A stretch of 64,000 bases of DNA from Kyrpidia spormannii (GTDB taxonomy: Bacteria; Bacillota; Bacilli; Kyrpidiales; Kyrpidiaceae): the NCBI RefSeq assembly GCF_002804065.1, contig NZ_CP024955.1:806001-870000 (forward strand), in the 5' to 3' direction. Under the pieces are notes generated by a model. The model made no database searches and had not been told where the DNA came from. It was given only the letters and a program-made list of their open reading frames with translations. Shown here one piece after another: positions 54,970 to 64,000 of the stretch. Position 1 is the stretch's first letter. Each line of letters opens with the position of its first letter. A program made the position numbers and the translations under genes.

Positions 54970-56085
54970 ATGATGTCTCCCGTACCTCACGATTTGCCGA
55001 TCTCGATCCCGGGTTCCATTCCTTTTTTTACGGTCCTGCTCGTGGTGGGATTCGTGCTGCATATCGTGTTCGTGCTGCTGACGGTGTCTGGGGCCGTCAT
55101 GTCGGTGGTCACGGAAGCGGTGGGTCACGCGAAAAAAGATGGCCGTTACCTCGAGTTGGCCCAGCGGGTTCTCACGGCGACGTCCGTGAACAAGAGTCTG
55201 GCGGTGGTGCTCGGCGTGGCGCCGCTTTTGCTCGTCGGGGTCTTGTACACCCGGTTTTTCTATCCGCCCACTGTGATTCTCGGCGGCACCTGGCTGTCGG
55301 TGATCTGGCTTTTGATTCTCGGTTTTCTCTTGTTGTACGCCTATAAATTCTCCTGGGAGCGCCTTCAGGCCCGCCCGGGGGTGCACCTGCTGCTCGGTGT
55401 TCTCGGGACCATTCCCTTTTTGGTTGTGCCGATGATTTTTGTCGTCGTCATGGGGCTGATGCGCCGCCCGGATTTGTGGATGCAAACCCACAGTTTTGTC
55501 CAGGCGATGTTTTATCCCACGGTATGGCCCCGGTATCTGCATTTTATGGCGGCGACGGCGGTGTTCGGGGGCTTGTTGCCCATCTGGATCGCCTGGCGGC
55601 AAGAGCGGAAGGCGTCCCGGGAGAAGGGCGGAGTGACGCGGACTTCGCCCGAGGCGTCGGTGGCCGGATCGGAGACGGCGGCGGCCGCGGAAGCCCAGAC
55701 TGGAGGTGGTCTTGAAGGGGCGCTGGATTCACGATGGGCAACCGGCTACGGGCTGCGGTGGACGGGGGTTGCTTTACTCATTGAGGTGGTGCTCGGGCTG
55801 GTGGTTCTATTCACCATGCCGGGGTCGGTGCGGGGTCATTTTTTGGGAGGGTCGGCCTTCTCGACCTTGGGGTTTGCGGTGGGCGCGGCGGCGGTGGCCG
55901 CTGCCCTGGGCGTTGTGTACGCCGCTCGCCGGCATCCACGCCCCGGGCGGGTGTTGCGCAATCTCGGCATCGCCCTTTTCGTGGTGGTGCTCGCCATGGC
56001 CACGGTTCGGCTCCAGATTCGGGACGTGGAGATTTCGCCGTATACGGCGGCCTCACAGCCTTCGGGTCAAACCGCAGGTCCCTGA
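54970..56085 (+). CDS. Second CydA-like membrane subunit
   Basis: 371 residues, about eight to nine helices. His31 and Glu49 in GFVLHIVFVLLTVSG correspond by spacing (18) to His18/Glu36 of CydA; His191 in FYPTVWPRYLHFMAAT corresponds to CydA His182. The acidic pair of helix III is absent (VIWLLILGFLLLYAY). A charged Ala/Glu/Gly-rich linker at about 205-245 separates two halves. ATG after AAAGGAG, 28 bases behind the haem c subunit. I infer a heterodimer of paralogous CydA-like proteins, in place of a CydB. Confidence 0.75.
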   Translation: MMSPVPHDLPISIPGSIPFFTVLLVVGFVLHIVFVLLTVSGAVMSVVTEAVGHAKKDGRYLELAQRVLTATSVNKSLAVVLGVAPLLLVGVLYTRFFYPPTVILGGTWLSVIWLLILGFLLLYAYKFSWERLQARPGVHLLLGVLGTIPFLVVPMIFVVVMGLMRRPDLWMQTHSFVQAMFYPTVWPRYLHFMAATAVFGGLLPIWIAWRQERKASREKGGVTRTSPEASVAGSETAAAAEAQTGGGLEGALDSRWATGYGLRWTGVALLIEVVLGLVVLFTMPGSVRGHFLGGSAFSTLGFAVGAAAVAAALGVVYAARRHPRPGRVLRNLGIALFVVVLAMATVRLQIRDVEISPYTAASQPSGQTAGP

Positions 56086-56172
56086 TCAATCCCGGGTTTC
56101 ATGGGCCTGTCCGGCGTTGTGATATTGTGGTATACTTCACACAAAATCACCTCAAGGGGAGAGGAACGCCGG

Positions 56173-56775
56173 GTGCTGCCTGCGGAGCGACAGAAAAAGA
56201 TTCTGAGTTGGTTGCAACAGGAAGGACACTTGAAGATCTCGGATCTGAGCCGTCGCCTTCAGGTATCGGAGATGACGGTGCACCGGGATGTTCGGGTGTT
56301 GGTGGATCAAGGGCGGGTGGTGAAGACCTACGGGGGGATCTCCTTGGCGAGCCCCCCGGTCGATGCGCCGGGACGGGGCAGCAGCACTTGCGCCTATTGC
56401 CGCCGGCCGGTGGACGACCGCTTGTCGATGACGGCGAACCACGCCGATGGAAGCGTAGAAACGTACTGTTGTCCTCACTGCGCACTATTGGCTTGTGCCC
56501 AAGGACCCTCGCAGCCGCGCAGCTTGTTGGGCCGGGATTTTTTGCTCGGCCACACGGTGGGTGCAGCGGCGGGATGGTATGTCATGGGGGCGGACATACC
56601 CACACTGTGTTGTGAGCCCCAAGCCCTACTGTTCGGGGAACGGCAGGATGCCGAGCGATTCGTCCGGGGATTCGGGGGAGAGATTTTTGATTTTGACGAG
56701 GCGACCCGGGAGATTCAGCTGAGGATGAATCGCCCGCATACCGCCTGTTGCCATCAGGAGGCGGGCCGGGAGTAA
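56173..56775 (+). CDS. YcnK-like copper-sensing repressor (DeoR HTH + NosL-like domain)
   Basis: About 201 residues. N-terminal DeoR-type winged helix (ERQKKILSWLQQEGHLKISDLS, VSEMTVHRDVRVLVDQG, VVKTYGGI). C-terminal Cys-rich domain resembling NosL: CAYC, YCCPHC, then MGADIPTLCCEPQALLF and a late CC pair. Bacillus YcnK has the same architecture and represses copper uptake genes. GTG start after GGGGAGAGGA. Downstream of the haem operon, upstream of a lipoprotein gene; likely regulator of copper or respiratory genes nearby. Confidence 0.8.
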   Translation: MLPAERQKKILSWLQQEGHLKISDLSRRLQVSEMTVHRDVRVLVDQGRVVKTYGGISLASPPVDAPGRGSSTCAYCRRPVDDRLSMTANHADGSVETYCCPHCALLACAQGPSQPRSLLGRDFLLGHTVGAAAGWYVMGADIPTLCCEPQALLFGERQDAERFVRGFGGEIFDFDEATREIQLRMNRPHTACCHQEAGRE

Positions 56776-56910
56776 CCGGCCTGCCTCCGGCGTCGTTCAT
56801 ACAGTTGTTCATACAATTGCCACAAGTGTAGCTCAAATGGGCCAGTGAGTTGGAGGCTGGCGCTGTTGTATGATACCGGGGGTCAAGACTGAAGGAAGAG
56901 GTGCATGGGT

Positions 56911-57375
56911 ATGAAGCGTCGCTGGGCTTGGACGACGGTGTCCCTTTCCCTCGCCGCCGGGTTGGTGGCGGGTTGCGGACAGGCCGCCGCTCCGTCCCAA
57001 ACCGATCAGTCCCAGGGGAACCCAGGGTCATCCGCCTCACCCACAGAGATGAATATGGATCCGGGCATGACCATGGATCAACAGTTTGACATTGCCTTCT
57101 CCACCGATCCCCCCGGTCCCATAAAGGCGAATCAGCCCGTGAAGCTGATTGAAAAGGTGAGCAAGAAGGGTACGCCCATCAGTGGAGCTTACATTAAATT
57201 AGAGATCTGGAAAGACGGGGAGTCCAAGCACGAGCTGGTGGATGTGGTGGAAGGTCCCAGCGGCACCTACACGGTGGAAAAAAACTTTGACAAGCCAGGA
57301 CTCTACCATGTCACCCTCCACACCACAGCCCTGGGATTTCACGAAATGCCGACCAAAGACATTGAAGTGAAGTAG
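56911..57375 (+). CDS. YtkA/FixH-like lipoprotein
   Basis: About 154 residues. Lipobox LVAGC (Cys about 22), a Met-rich linker (MNMDPGMTMD) that may bind copper, and an Ig-like beta domain (IAFSTDPPGPIKANQPV ... YHVTLHTTALGFHEMPTKDIEV) of the FixH/YtkA group. The ATG two codons into the apparent frame is preferred because GAGG lies 7 bases from it. Likely extracytoplasmic copper handling for the terminal oxidases. Confidence 0.75.
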   Translation: MKRRWAWTTVSLSLAAGLVAGCGQAAAPSQTDQSQGNPGSSASPTEMNMDPGMTMDQQFDIAFSTDPPGPIKANQPVKLIEKVSKKGTPISGAYIKLEIWKDGESKHELVDVVEGPSGTYTVEKNFDKPGLYHVTLHTTALGFHEMPTKDIEVK

Positions 57376-57636
57376 TCGTTCACTGGTTTTGGGGAAGAAC
57401 CACCAACCTTCCGGCGGGGGCCGGGCGACGCAAAGCCGTTGCGGTTTGCTCCAAAGGATCAGGTCGGGTGGAACTTCCGAATCGGCGAGGGGCGGGCCGC
57501 GGGGCGAACCTGGTTCGGTGGCTGGCGGGAGCCATTTGTGAAGGAATTCTGACAGGGGCATGTAGGACGCTTGACCCCACTGGGGTTTCCGGCCAGAATG
57601 AAGGTGACATGTCGGATAGGAAAGCGTGGGAGAAGA

Positions 57637-58098
57637 TTGACTGCAGAAATCGTCGCTTATCTAAACGAAGCGTTCATGCTCGTCAGCGCCGGTTCGGCGG
57701 CCGTCGGTTGGTATTTGATTCGGAGAGGACGTCGGGAGGCCCACCGAAGGGCCATGTTAACGAGTGTCGTGCTGGCCGCGGCTTTTTTTCTGAGCTATGT
57801 CCTCAAGACGATCTTCATCGGGGACACCAGTTTCGGGGGACCGGCCCAGTGGCGGGAGCCCTACCAAATCTTTCTCCAGGCCCACTCGGTTCTTGCCACC
57901 GTGGCCGCCGTGCTCGGGATCGTGGCGTTGCGCTATGCGTTCAAAAGCCGATTTGCTTCCCATAAGCGGATCGGCCCTTGGACGGTCACGATTTGGCTGA
58001 TCACGGCGGCCACTGGTCTGATGGTGTTCTTATTGTTGTATGTGATTTACGAGCCGGGACCCACGAGAAACATGTTTCGCACTTGGCTCGGTTTCTAG
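57637..58098 (+). CDS. DUF420 membrane protein (YozB/CtaM-like)
   Basis: About 153 residues with four membrane helices. Conserved His/Lys-containing loops (AHRRAMLTS, SYVLKTIFIGDTSF, LQAHSVLATVAA, KRIGPWTVTIWL) match DUF420 proteins; CtaM of Staphylococcus is needed for maturation of a haem-copper oxidase. TTG start with GGGAGAAG just upstream; an ATG 13 codons earlier has no ribosome site. The partner oxidase is not in the window. Confidence 0.8.
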   Translation: MTAEIVAYLNEAFMLVSAGSAAVGWYLIRRGRREAHRRAMLTSVVLAAAFFLSYVLKTIFIGDTSFGGPAQWREPYQIFLQAHSVLATVAAVLGIVALRYAFKSRFASHKRIGPWTVTIWLITAATGLMVFLLLYVIYEPGPTRNMFRTWLGF

Positions 58099-58249
58099 GC
58101 GTCAGGGTCCGAACAACTGGTCGGCTCGGCCTGTCAGGGCGCTGAGGTCGCTGCGGGATTGCGGTAGCGAAGAATCGACCGGGTACATGTGGGGATCGCT
58201 TGGCCTCCCGGGGGAGTCGTCAGAAAACTGGGGGGAAGAGGGGAGTGGA

Positions 58250-59401
58250 ATGGGTCGTCTGGCTGTGCGGGGGAACCTCATCGTGGATCGGGAGGTGCGG
58301 GAAGACTGGATTTTGATTTGTGAAGACGGGGTGATTGCGCAGGCCGGGCCCTGGCGGGGGGAGGAGGCGGATCTTCGGGTGGCGGGCGGGTACGTGGCCC
58401 CAGGGTACGTGGACGTCCACGTGCACGGCGCCGGGGGGGGCGATGTGATGGACGCCAGCGAAGCCGCCCTGGCCAGGATCGCACAAACCCTGGCTACCCA
58501 CGGTGTCACCGGTTTTCTGGCCACCACCCTCACCGCCGATCTCGATTCTTTAACGGAGGTGCTCCGGATGTGCCGTGTCTTTGCCCGGCGGCCAAGCCCC
58601 GGGGCGGCCCTTCTGGGCGTTCACCTCGAGGGGCCCTGGATCTCCCCGGATTATAAGGGAGCCCACAATCCGGATTTTATCGTCGACCCCACCCTGGCTG
58701 ATGCCAGGGTTCTGTTGTGGGCGGCGGGGGGGTTGCTTCGCATCGTCACCCTGGCCCCGGAGCGCCCGGGTGCCGGGGCGGTCATCGGCTATCTTCGTTC
58801 CCGGGGGATCCGGGTTTCCGCGGGCCACACTTCGGCGACCTGGGAGGAGATGAAGGAAGCGGCCAGGTGCGGGGTGTCCCAGGTGACTCATTGTTTTAAC
58901 GCCATGCGGGGGTTTCACCACCGGGAGCCCGGGGTGGTGGGTGCGGCCATGATGCACGGGGAATGGACGGTGGAGCTCATCGCCGATGGGGTTCACGTCC
59001 ATCCCGGGGCGATGGCCCTCCTCTACCGCGCAAAAGGGGCGGATCGGATTGCGCTGGTCAGCGACGCCATGCGGGCGGCGGGGATGCCCGATGGCGATTA
59101 TCATCTTGGGGGTTTCGCCGTCACCGTCCGGGGCGGGGCGGCCAGGCTCCCGGACGGCACCCTGGCCGGGAGTACGCTGACCTTGGACCGGGCGGTTCAG
59201 CATATGGTGCGGCTGTGCGGTGTGCCTGTGGCCGAGGCGGTGGCCATGGCTTCGGAGGTGCCCGCCCGGGCGGCGGGGTGCGGGCACCGAAAGGGCCGTC
59301 TCGCGGCGGGGTATGACGCGGATTTTGTGGTCCTAGATCAGGACCTGAGGGTTGAGCGGACTTTTATCGCGGGGGCGGAGGTACAGCGGGTGGACTGGTG
59401 A
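58250..59401 (+). CDS. nagA: N-acetylglucosamine-6-phosphate deacetylase
   Basis: Hydrolyses GlcNAc-6-P to GlcN-6-P and acetate, for cell wall recycling and amino sugar use. Amidohydrolase fold: PGYVDVHVHGAGGGDVMD, HLEGPWISPDYKGAHN (metal Glu), AGHTSATWEEM (metal His), THCFNAMRGFHHREPG, VSDAMRAAG (catalytic Asp). About 383 residues. ATG with GGGGAG upstream. No nagB or PTS next to it. Confidence 0.93.
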   Translation: MGRLAVRGNLIVDREVREDWILICEDGVIAQAGPWRGEEADLRVAGGYVAPGYVDVHVHGAGGGDVMDASEAALARIAQTLATHGVTGFLATTLTADLDSLTEVLRMCRVFARRPSPGAALLGVHLEGPWISPDYKGAHNPDFIVDPTLADARVLLWAAGGLLRIVTLAPERPGAGAVIGYLRSRGIRVSAGHTSATWEEMKEAARCGVSQVTHCFNAMRGFHHREPGVVGAAMMHGEWTVELIADGVHVHPGAMALLYRAKGADRIALVSDAMRAAGMPDGDYHLGGFAVTVRGGAARLPDGTLAGSTLTLDRAVQHMVRLCGVPVAEAVAMASEVPARAAGCGHRKGRLAAGYDADFVVLDQDLRVERTFIAGAEVQRVDW

Positions 59402-59471
59402 ATGGACAGGTGATCCTGATCAAGTGACGGAAAGAGAGACGCCGGTGGGGGAGTGAAGGAGAGACGCGATC

Positions 59472-59672
59472 TCACCCTTCCCAAGGGGGCCCCTGTTCCA
59501 GGGCGGACAGAGCTGCCTCCCGGTTCGGATAAGCGTGGGGCAAAAAATATCCGGTGGGATATCGGGGGCAGTTCGGGATGACGATGTGCCACCGCCCGGG
59601 CGCCGTTTGATGGATCGTATAGGGTAGGCCGTCGATTTCGCGATGGGGCAATCCGCGCAGTTCGATCCACAT
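59472..59672 (-). CDS. Small hypothetical protein
   Basis: 66 residues starting MWIELRGLPHREIDGLPY, with aromatic and Pro-rich beta-type sequence (GRWHIVIPNCPRYP). ATG preceded by GGGGAGG at 6 bases, the main argument that it is translated. An earlier in-frame ATG 16 codons upstream lacks a site. No family recognised. Confidence 0.55.
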   Translation of the reverse strand: MWIELRGLPHREIDGLPYTIHQTAPGRWHIVIPNCPRYPTGYFLPHAYPNREAALSALEQGPPWEG

Positions 59673-59833
59673 CTCGATCCTCCCCTTTTGTCCGTCGGAC
59701 GCTGTATACCGATTGTGCACCGAGCGGGCCGGGACTATGCGGGTTCGGGGAAAGCCTCAAAATGACAGGGACCGGGCCTGGGCCCGGTCATCCGCGTGAA
59801 CGACAGCAAGGGGCGGTTCGCAACTGACAACGG

Positions 59834-60079
59834 TTAAATCCAGAAAAATGGGAACGGGGCGATGGGAGGGACGACGATGGGTGGCAGAAAAATTCCAGCT
59901 CCGATCCAAGGCCCCGGTACGGGGAACTGGCGGTTCTCGGCCGGATCTACGGCGGCGGGAAACGAGGTGTATCCGGGATCGGCCGCCGGCTCGAAGGAGT
60001 CACCGCGAAACTCGGAATCCGTACGGGGGGCAGGCGGCGCCATGTAGTAAAAGGGATTGGACAGCGTTGATTCGGACAT
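59834..60079 (-). CDS. Small Pro/Phe-rich protein, probably sporulation-linked
   Basis: 81 residues, rich in Pro, Phe and Ala. C-terminal half is hydrophobic (GIFLPPIVVPPIAPFPFFWI). AAGGAGGG precedes ATG at good spacing and a sigma-K-like promoter precedes that, suggesting late mother-cell expression and a spore-coat role by inference. No recognised family. Confidence 0.6.
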   Translation of the reverse strand: MSESTLSNPFYYMAPPAPRTDSEFRGDSFEPAADPGYTSFPAAVDPAENRQFPVPGPWIGAGIFLPPIVVPPIAPFPFFWI

Positions 60080-60107
60080 GGCATTCCCTCCTTCTTCAGG
60101 TTCCCTT

Positions 60108-60136
60108 TAGCCTATGTCGGGACGGACGCTCGCCGT
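60108..60136 (-). promoter_or_regulatory. Possible sigma-K promoter
   Basis: Minus strand AC, 18 bases, CATAGGCTA: an exact match to the sigma-K -10 pattern CATANNNTA, with the -35 AC one base beyond the usual spacing. About 30 bases before the small Pro-rich gene. Confidence 0.4.
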
Positions 60137-60260
60137 TCCGGGCCATGGCCCGGATTGCCCGGGGCGGATGACACTCTCAGGTGTCGGTGCGTATCTTGTG
60201 GGTGAGCGGTCCTTTCGCGTTCAGGCAGGGATACAGTCGCGCGGGGGGATTGCGGAAAAC

Positions 60261-60282
60261 GGCGCCGATTCGGCGCCTTTTT
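60261..60282 (+). terminator. Orphan intrinsic terminator
   Basis: GGCGCC-GATTC-GGCGCC followed by TTTTT on the plus strand. The only plus-strand gene upstream is nagA, 860 bases away and separated by two opposing genes, so it may end an unannotated small RNA. Confidence 0.75.
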
Positions 60283-60328
60283 CATATCCCCAGTCCGGCG
60301 CTTAAGCACTCCAGGTCAAGCCTTGATC

Positions 60329-60358
60329 TTTACGTCGCCAGCCAAGATGTCGCATAAT
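60329..60358 (+). promoter_or_regulatory. Sigma-A-like promoter of the DUF59 gene
   Basis: TTTACG, 18 bases, CATAAT, about 97 bases before the ATG of the DUF59 protein. Confidence 0.45.
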
Positions 60359-60454
60359 ACCTATAACGCGTCACGCCGGAGTCCTGGGCAGCGGGCCCAA
60401 GGGTGGCGCCGTCCGGGGGTGAGCGCGGGAACCCGGTGAAAGGAGTGGCGGAGA

Positions 60455-60757
60455 ATGGCAACGGTGGACGAAGTGCGAGAAGCCTTGACCGAGGTGTACG
60501 ATCCCGAGTTGCAGATCGACATTGTCAACTTGGGTATGGTATATGATATCCAAGTGAACGGGGGGGACGTCCACGTCACCATGACCCTCACGGCGATGGG
60601 CTGCCCGATCTTTGATCTGTTGAAGCGACAGATTCAAGAAAGGGTTTCGGAGTTGGACGGCGTGGATAACGTGGACGTAGAGTTGACTTTCGATCCCCCC
60701 TGGTCTCCGGACAAGATGTCGGAAGAGGCCAAGCTCGCCATGCGCTACATGTTCTGA
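60455..60757 (+). CDS. DUF59/MIP18-family iron-sulfur assembly protein (SufT/YitW-like)
   Basis: 100 residues. Typical opening ALTEVYDPELQIDIVNLGMVYDI and the conserved Cys in TAMGCPIFD. Family members (SufT, PaaD, YitW) assist late Fe-S cluster transfer. ATG with GGAG upstream. Lies 158 bases before sufC with its own spacer and a possible promoter, so probably separately transcribed though functionally linked. Confidence 0.88.
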   Translation: MATVDEVREALTEVYDPELQIDIVNLGMVYDIQVNGGDVHVTMTLTAMGCPIFDLLKRQIQERVSELDGVDNVDVELTFDPPWSPDKMSEEAKLAMRYMF

Positions 60758-60790
60758 CCGGTTCTTTCGAACTCTGCTGCGGCCCAGAGC

Positions 60791-60818
60791 TTGCATTCTG
60801 CCTGCGGTGTGGTATTCT
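60791..60818 (+). promoter_or_regulatory. Possible sigma-A promoter of the suf operon
   Basis: TTGCAT, 16 bases, TATTCT, about 98 bases before the sufC start. Spacing is one base short of optimum. Confidence 0.4.
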
Positions 60819-60915
60819 GTAAAAGAAAAGGTGACTGTTTCAGTCATGATTTGACGACGATTGGTCGATACGATAGAGGGTAGGGGCACCTTTTTCAGAT
60901 GAGGAGGACAGGGGC

Positions 60916-61704
60916 ATGGCCAATCAGCCTTGGTTGAAAGTTGAACAATTGCGCGTCTCCGTGGAGGGCACGGAGATTCTCAAGGGTGTGGACCTGGAAG
61001 TACGCGGGGGCGAGGTGCATGCCATCATGGGGCCAAATGGCACGGGCAAAAGCACCTTGGCCTCGGCACTGATGGGCCATCCAAAATATGAAGTCACCGC
61101 AGGGAGGGCATGGCTAGACGGGGAAGACCTCCTTGCGATGAAAGTTGACGAACGAGCCCGAAAGGGACTGTTCCTCGCGATGCAATACCCCAGTGAGGTT
61201 CCGGGGGTGAGCAACGCGAATTTTCTCCGTTTGGCGCTCAACGCCCGAAGGGGGGAGGGCAACGAAATCCCGGTGCTCCGTTTTCACCGGGAATTGCAAA
61301 AACAGATGGCCGCTCTGGAGATAGATCCCTCCTTCGCAGAACGTTATTTGAACGAGGGGTTCTCCGGAGGCGAGAAGAAGCGGAACGAGATTCTTCAGAT
61401 GGCGATGTTAAAGCCCCGAATCGCCATTCTCGATGAAATCGACTCAGGCTTGGACATCGATGCCTTGAAGATTGTGGCGAAAGGGGTCAACGACCTGCGG
61501 GGTCCCGAACTGGGCGTGTTGATCATCACCCATTACCAGCGCCTGTTGCAATACATCGTCCCCGACCGGGTTCACGTGATGATGCAAGGGCGGATCGTCC
61601 GATCGGGCGGCCGCGAGCTCGCTGAAGAATTGGAAGCCAAAGGATACGATTGGCTCAAACAGGAGCTTGGCATCGAGGACCACACGGTGGCGTCTCAGTC
61701 GTGA
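60916..61704 (+). CDS. sufC: SufC, Fe-S assembly ATPase
   Basis: ABC-type ATPase that drives the SufBCD scaffold. 262 residues. Walker A GPNGTGKST, signature FSGGEKKRNEILQMAML (SufC-typical), Walker B IAILDEIDSGLDIDAL, His in ITHYQRL. ATG with GAGGAGGA upstream. First of sufC-sufD-sufS; order matches Bacillales. Confidence 0.96.
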   Translation: MANQPWLKVEQLRVSVEGTEILKGVDLEVRGGEVHAIMGPNGTGKSTLASALMGHPKYEVTAGRAWLDGEDLLAMKVDERARKGLFLAMQYPSEVPGVSNANFLRLALNARRGEGNEIPVLRFHRELQKQMAALEIDPSFAERYLNEGFSGGEKKRNEILQMAMLKPRIAILDEIDSGLDIDALKIVAKGVNDLRGPELGVLIITHYQRLLQYIVPDRVHVMMQGRIVRSGGRELAEELEAKGYDWLKQELGIEDHTVASQS

Positions 61705-61723
61705 CGGGGGAGGGAATGGCGCA

Positions 61724-64000
<2,277 letters not shown>

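Larger units (their letters stand above)
60080..60454. other. Gene-less stretch with promoters and a terminator
   Basis: 375 bases. Holds the minus-strand sigma-K-like promoter, a plus-strand terminator and a plus-strand sigma-A-like promoter. About 150 bases before the terminator (60110-60260) could be a short transcript; I recognise no known RNA class. Confidence 0.5.

Noticed and set aside
57468-57965. 165-codon plus-strand frame overlapping the DUF420 gene
   Set aside because: Out of frame with the conserved membrane protein and of shadow-like composition.

Overview
The window looks like chromosomal DNA from a GC-rich, spore-forming, probably thermophilic and aerobic or facultative member of the Bacillales. 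Many genes have strong AAAGGAGG-type ribosome binding sites followed by TTG or GTG starts. There are YutE-, YuiD-, Hpr-, YcnK- and CtaM-like genes otherwise typical of Bacillus relatives, plus the futalosine menaquinone gene mqnE, cytochrome bd and a SUF cluster. Kyrpidia/Alicyclobacillaceae is my best guess for the lineage; this is inference from gene content and not a database match.

Layout. 1-10.3 kb: the 3' part of serS; a TPP-riboswitch-controlled tenI-thiO pair; a HepT-like protein; an envelope operon (polysaccharide deacetylase, MGDG-synthase-like glycosyltransferase, YuiD-type PAP2 protein); an MBL hydrolase; a PduO-type cobalamin adenosyltransferase; a NagD-like HAD phosphatase; an Hpr-like MarR regulator. 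10.4-19.98 kb: a GmhB-like phosphatase, a fumarase/aspartase-type lyase, a Pro/Gly-rich probable spore-surface protein, rocA, mqnE, an ABC exporter, a sulfite-oxidase-like molybdoenzyme and a gamma-glutamylcyclotransferase-like protein. 19.98-21.3 kb: wreckage of IS200/IS605-type elements. 21.4-24.9 kb: nosDLYF without nosZ. 25-27.5 kb: a secreted beta-propeller/phosphoesterase. 27.8-31.5 kb: a cobalamin riboswitch followed by cbiMNQO and bluB.

31.8-35.1 kb holds a thiolase and an acyl-CoA synthetase. 35.2-36.5 kb is a truncated DUF262 (restriction-type) gene. 36.6-41.1 kb is a lantibiotic-immunity-type ABC transporter with its own two-component system; it is visibly less GC-rich than its surroundings and is probably an acquired island. 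41.2-44.9 kb is an ECF sigma/anti-sigma/ABC operon, followed by an enoyl-CoA hydratase and cyanase. 46.5-49.1 kb (minus strand) is a second ECF sigma/anti-sigma operon ending in a BcrC-like undecaprenyl-pyrophosphate phosphatase. Together 36.6-49.1 kb forms a neighbourhood for envelope stress and peptide-antibiotic defence.

49.4-58.1 kb is respiratory and copper-related: an MFS exporter, cydAB on the minus strand, and divergently a two-gene operon in which both products look CydA-like and the first carries a C-terminal c-type haem domain. A YcnK-like copper-sensor regulator, a lipoprotein and a DUF420/CtaM-like protein follow. 58.2-64 kb holds nagA, two small hypothetical proteins (one with a sigma-K-like promoter), a DUF59 protein and sufC-sufD-sufS, with sufS cut by the window end. 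The most novel candidate is the CydA-like/cytochrome c pair at 53.56-56.09 kb, where the predicted cofactor ligands appear to be divided between the two paralogous subunits.
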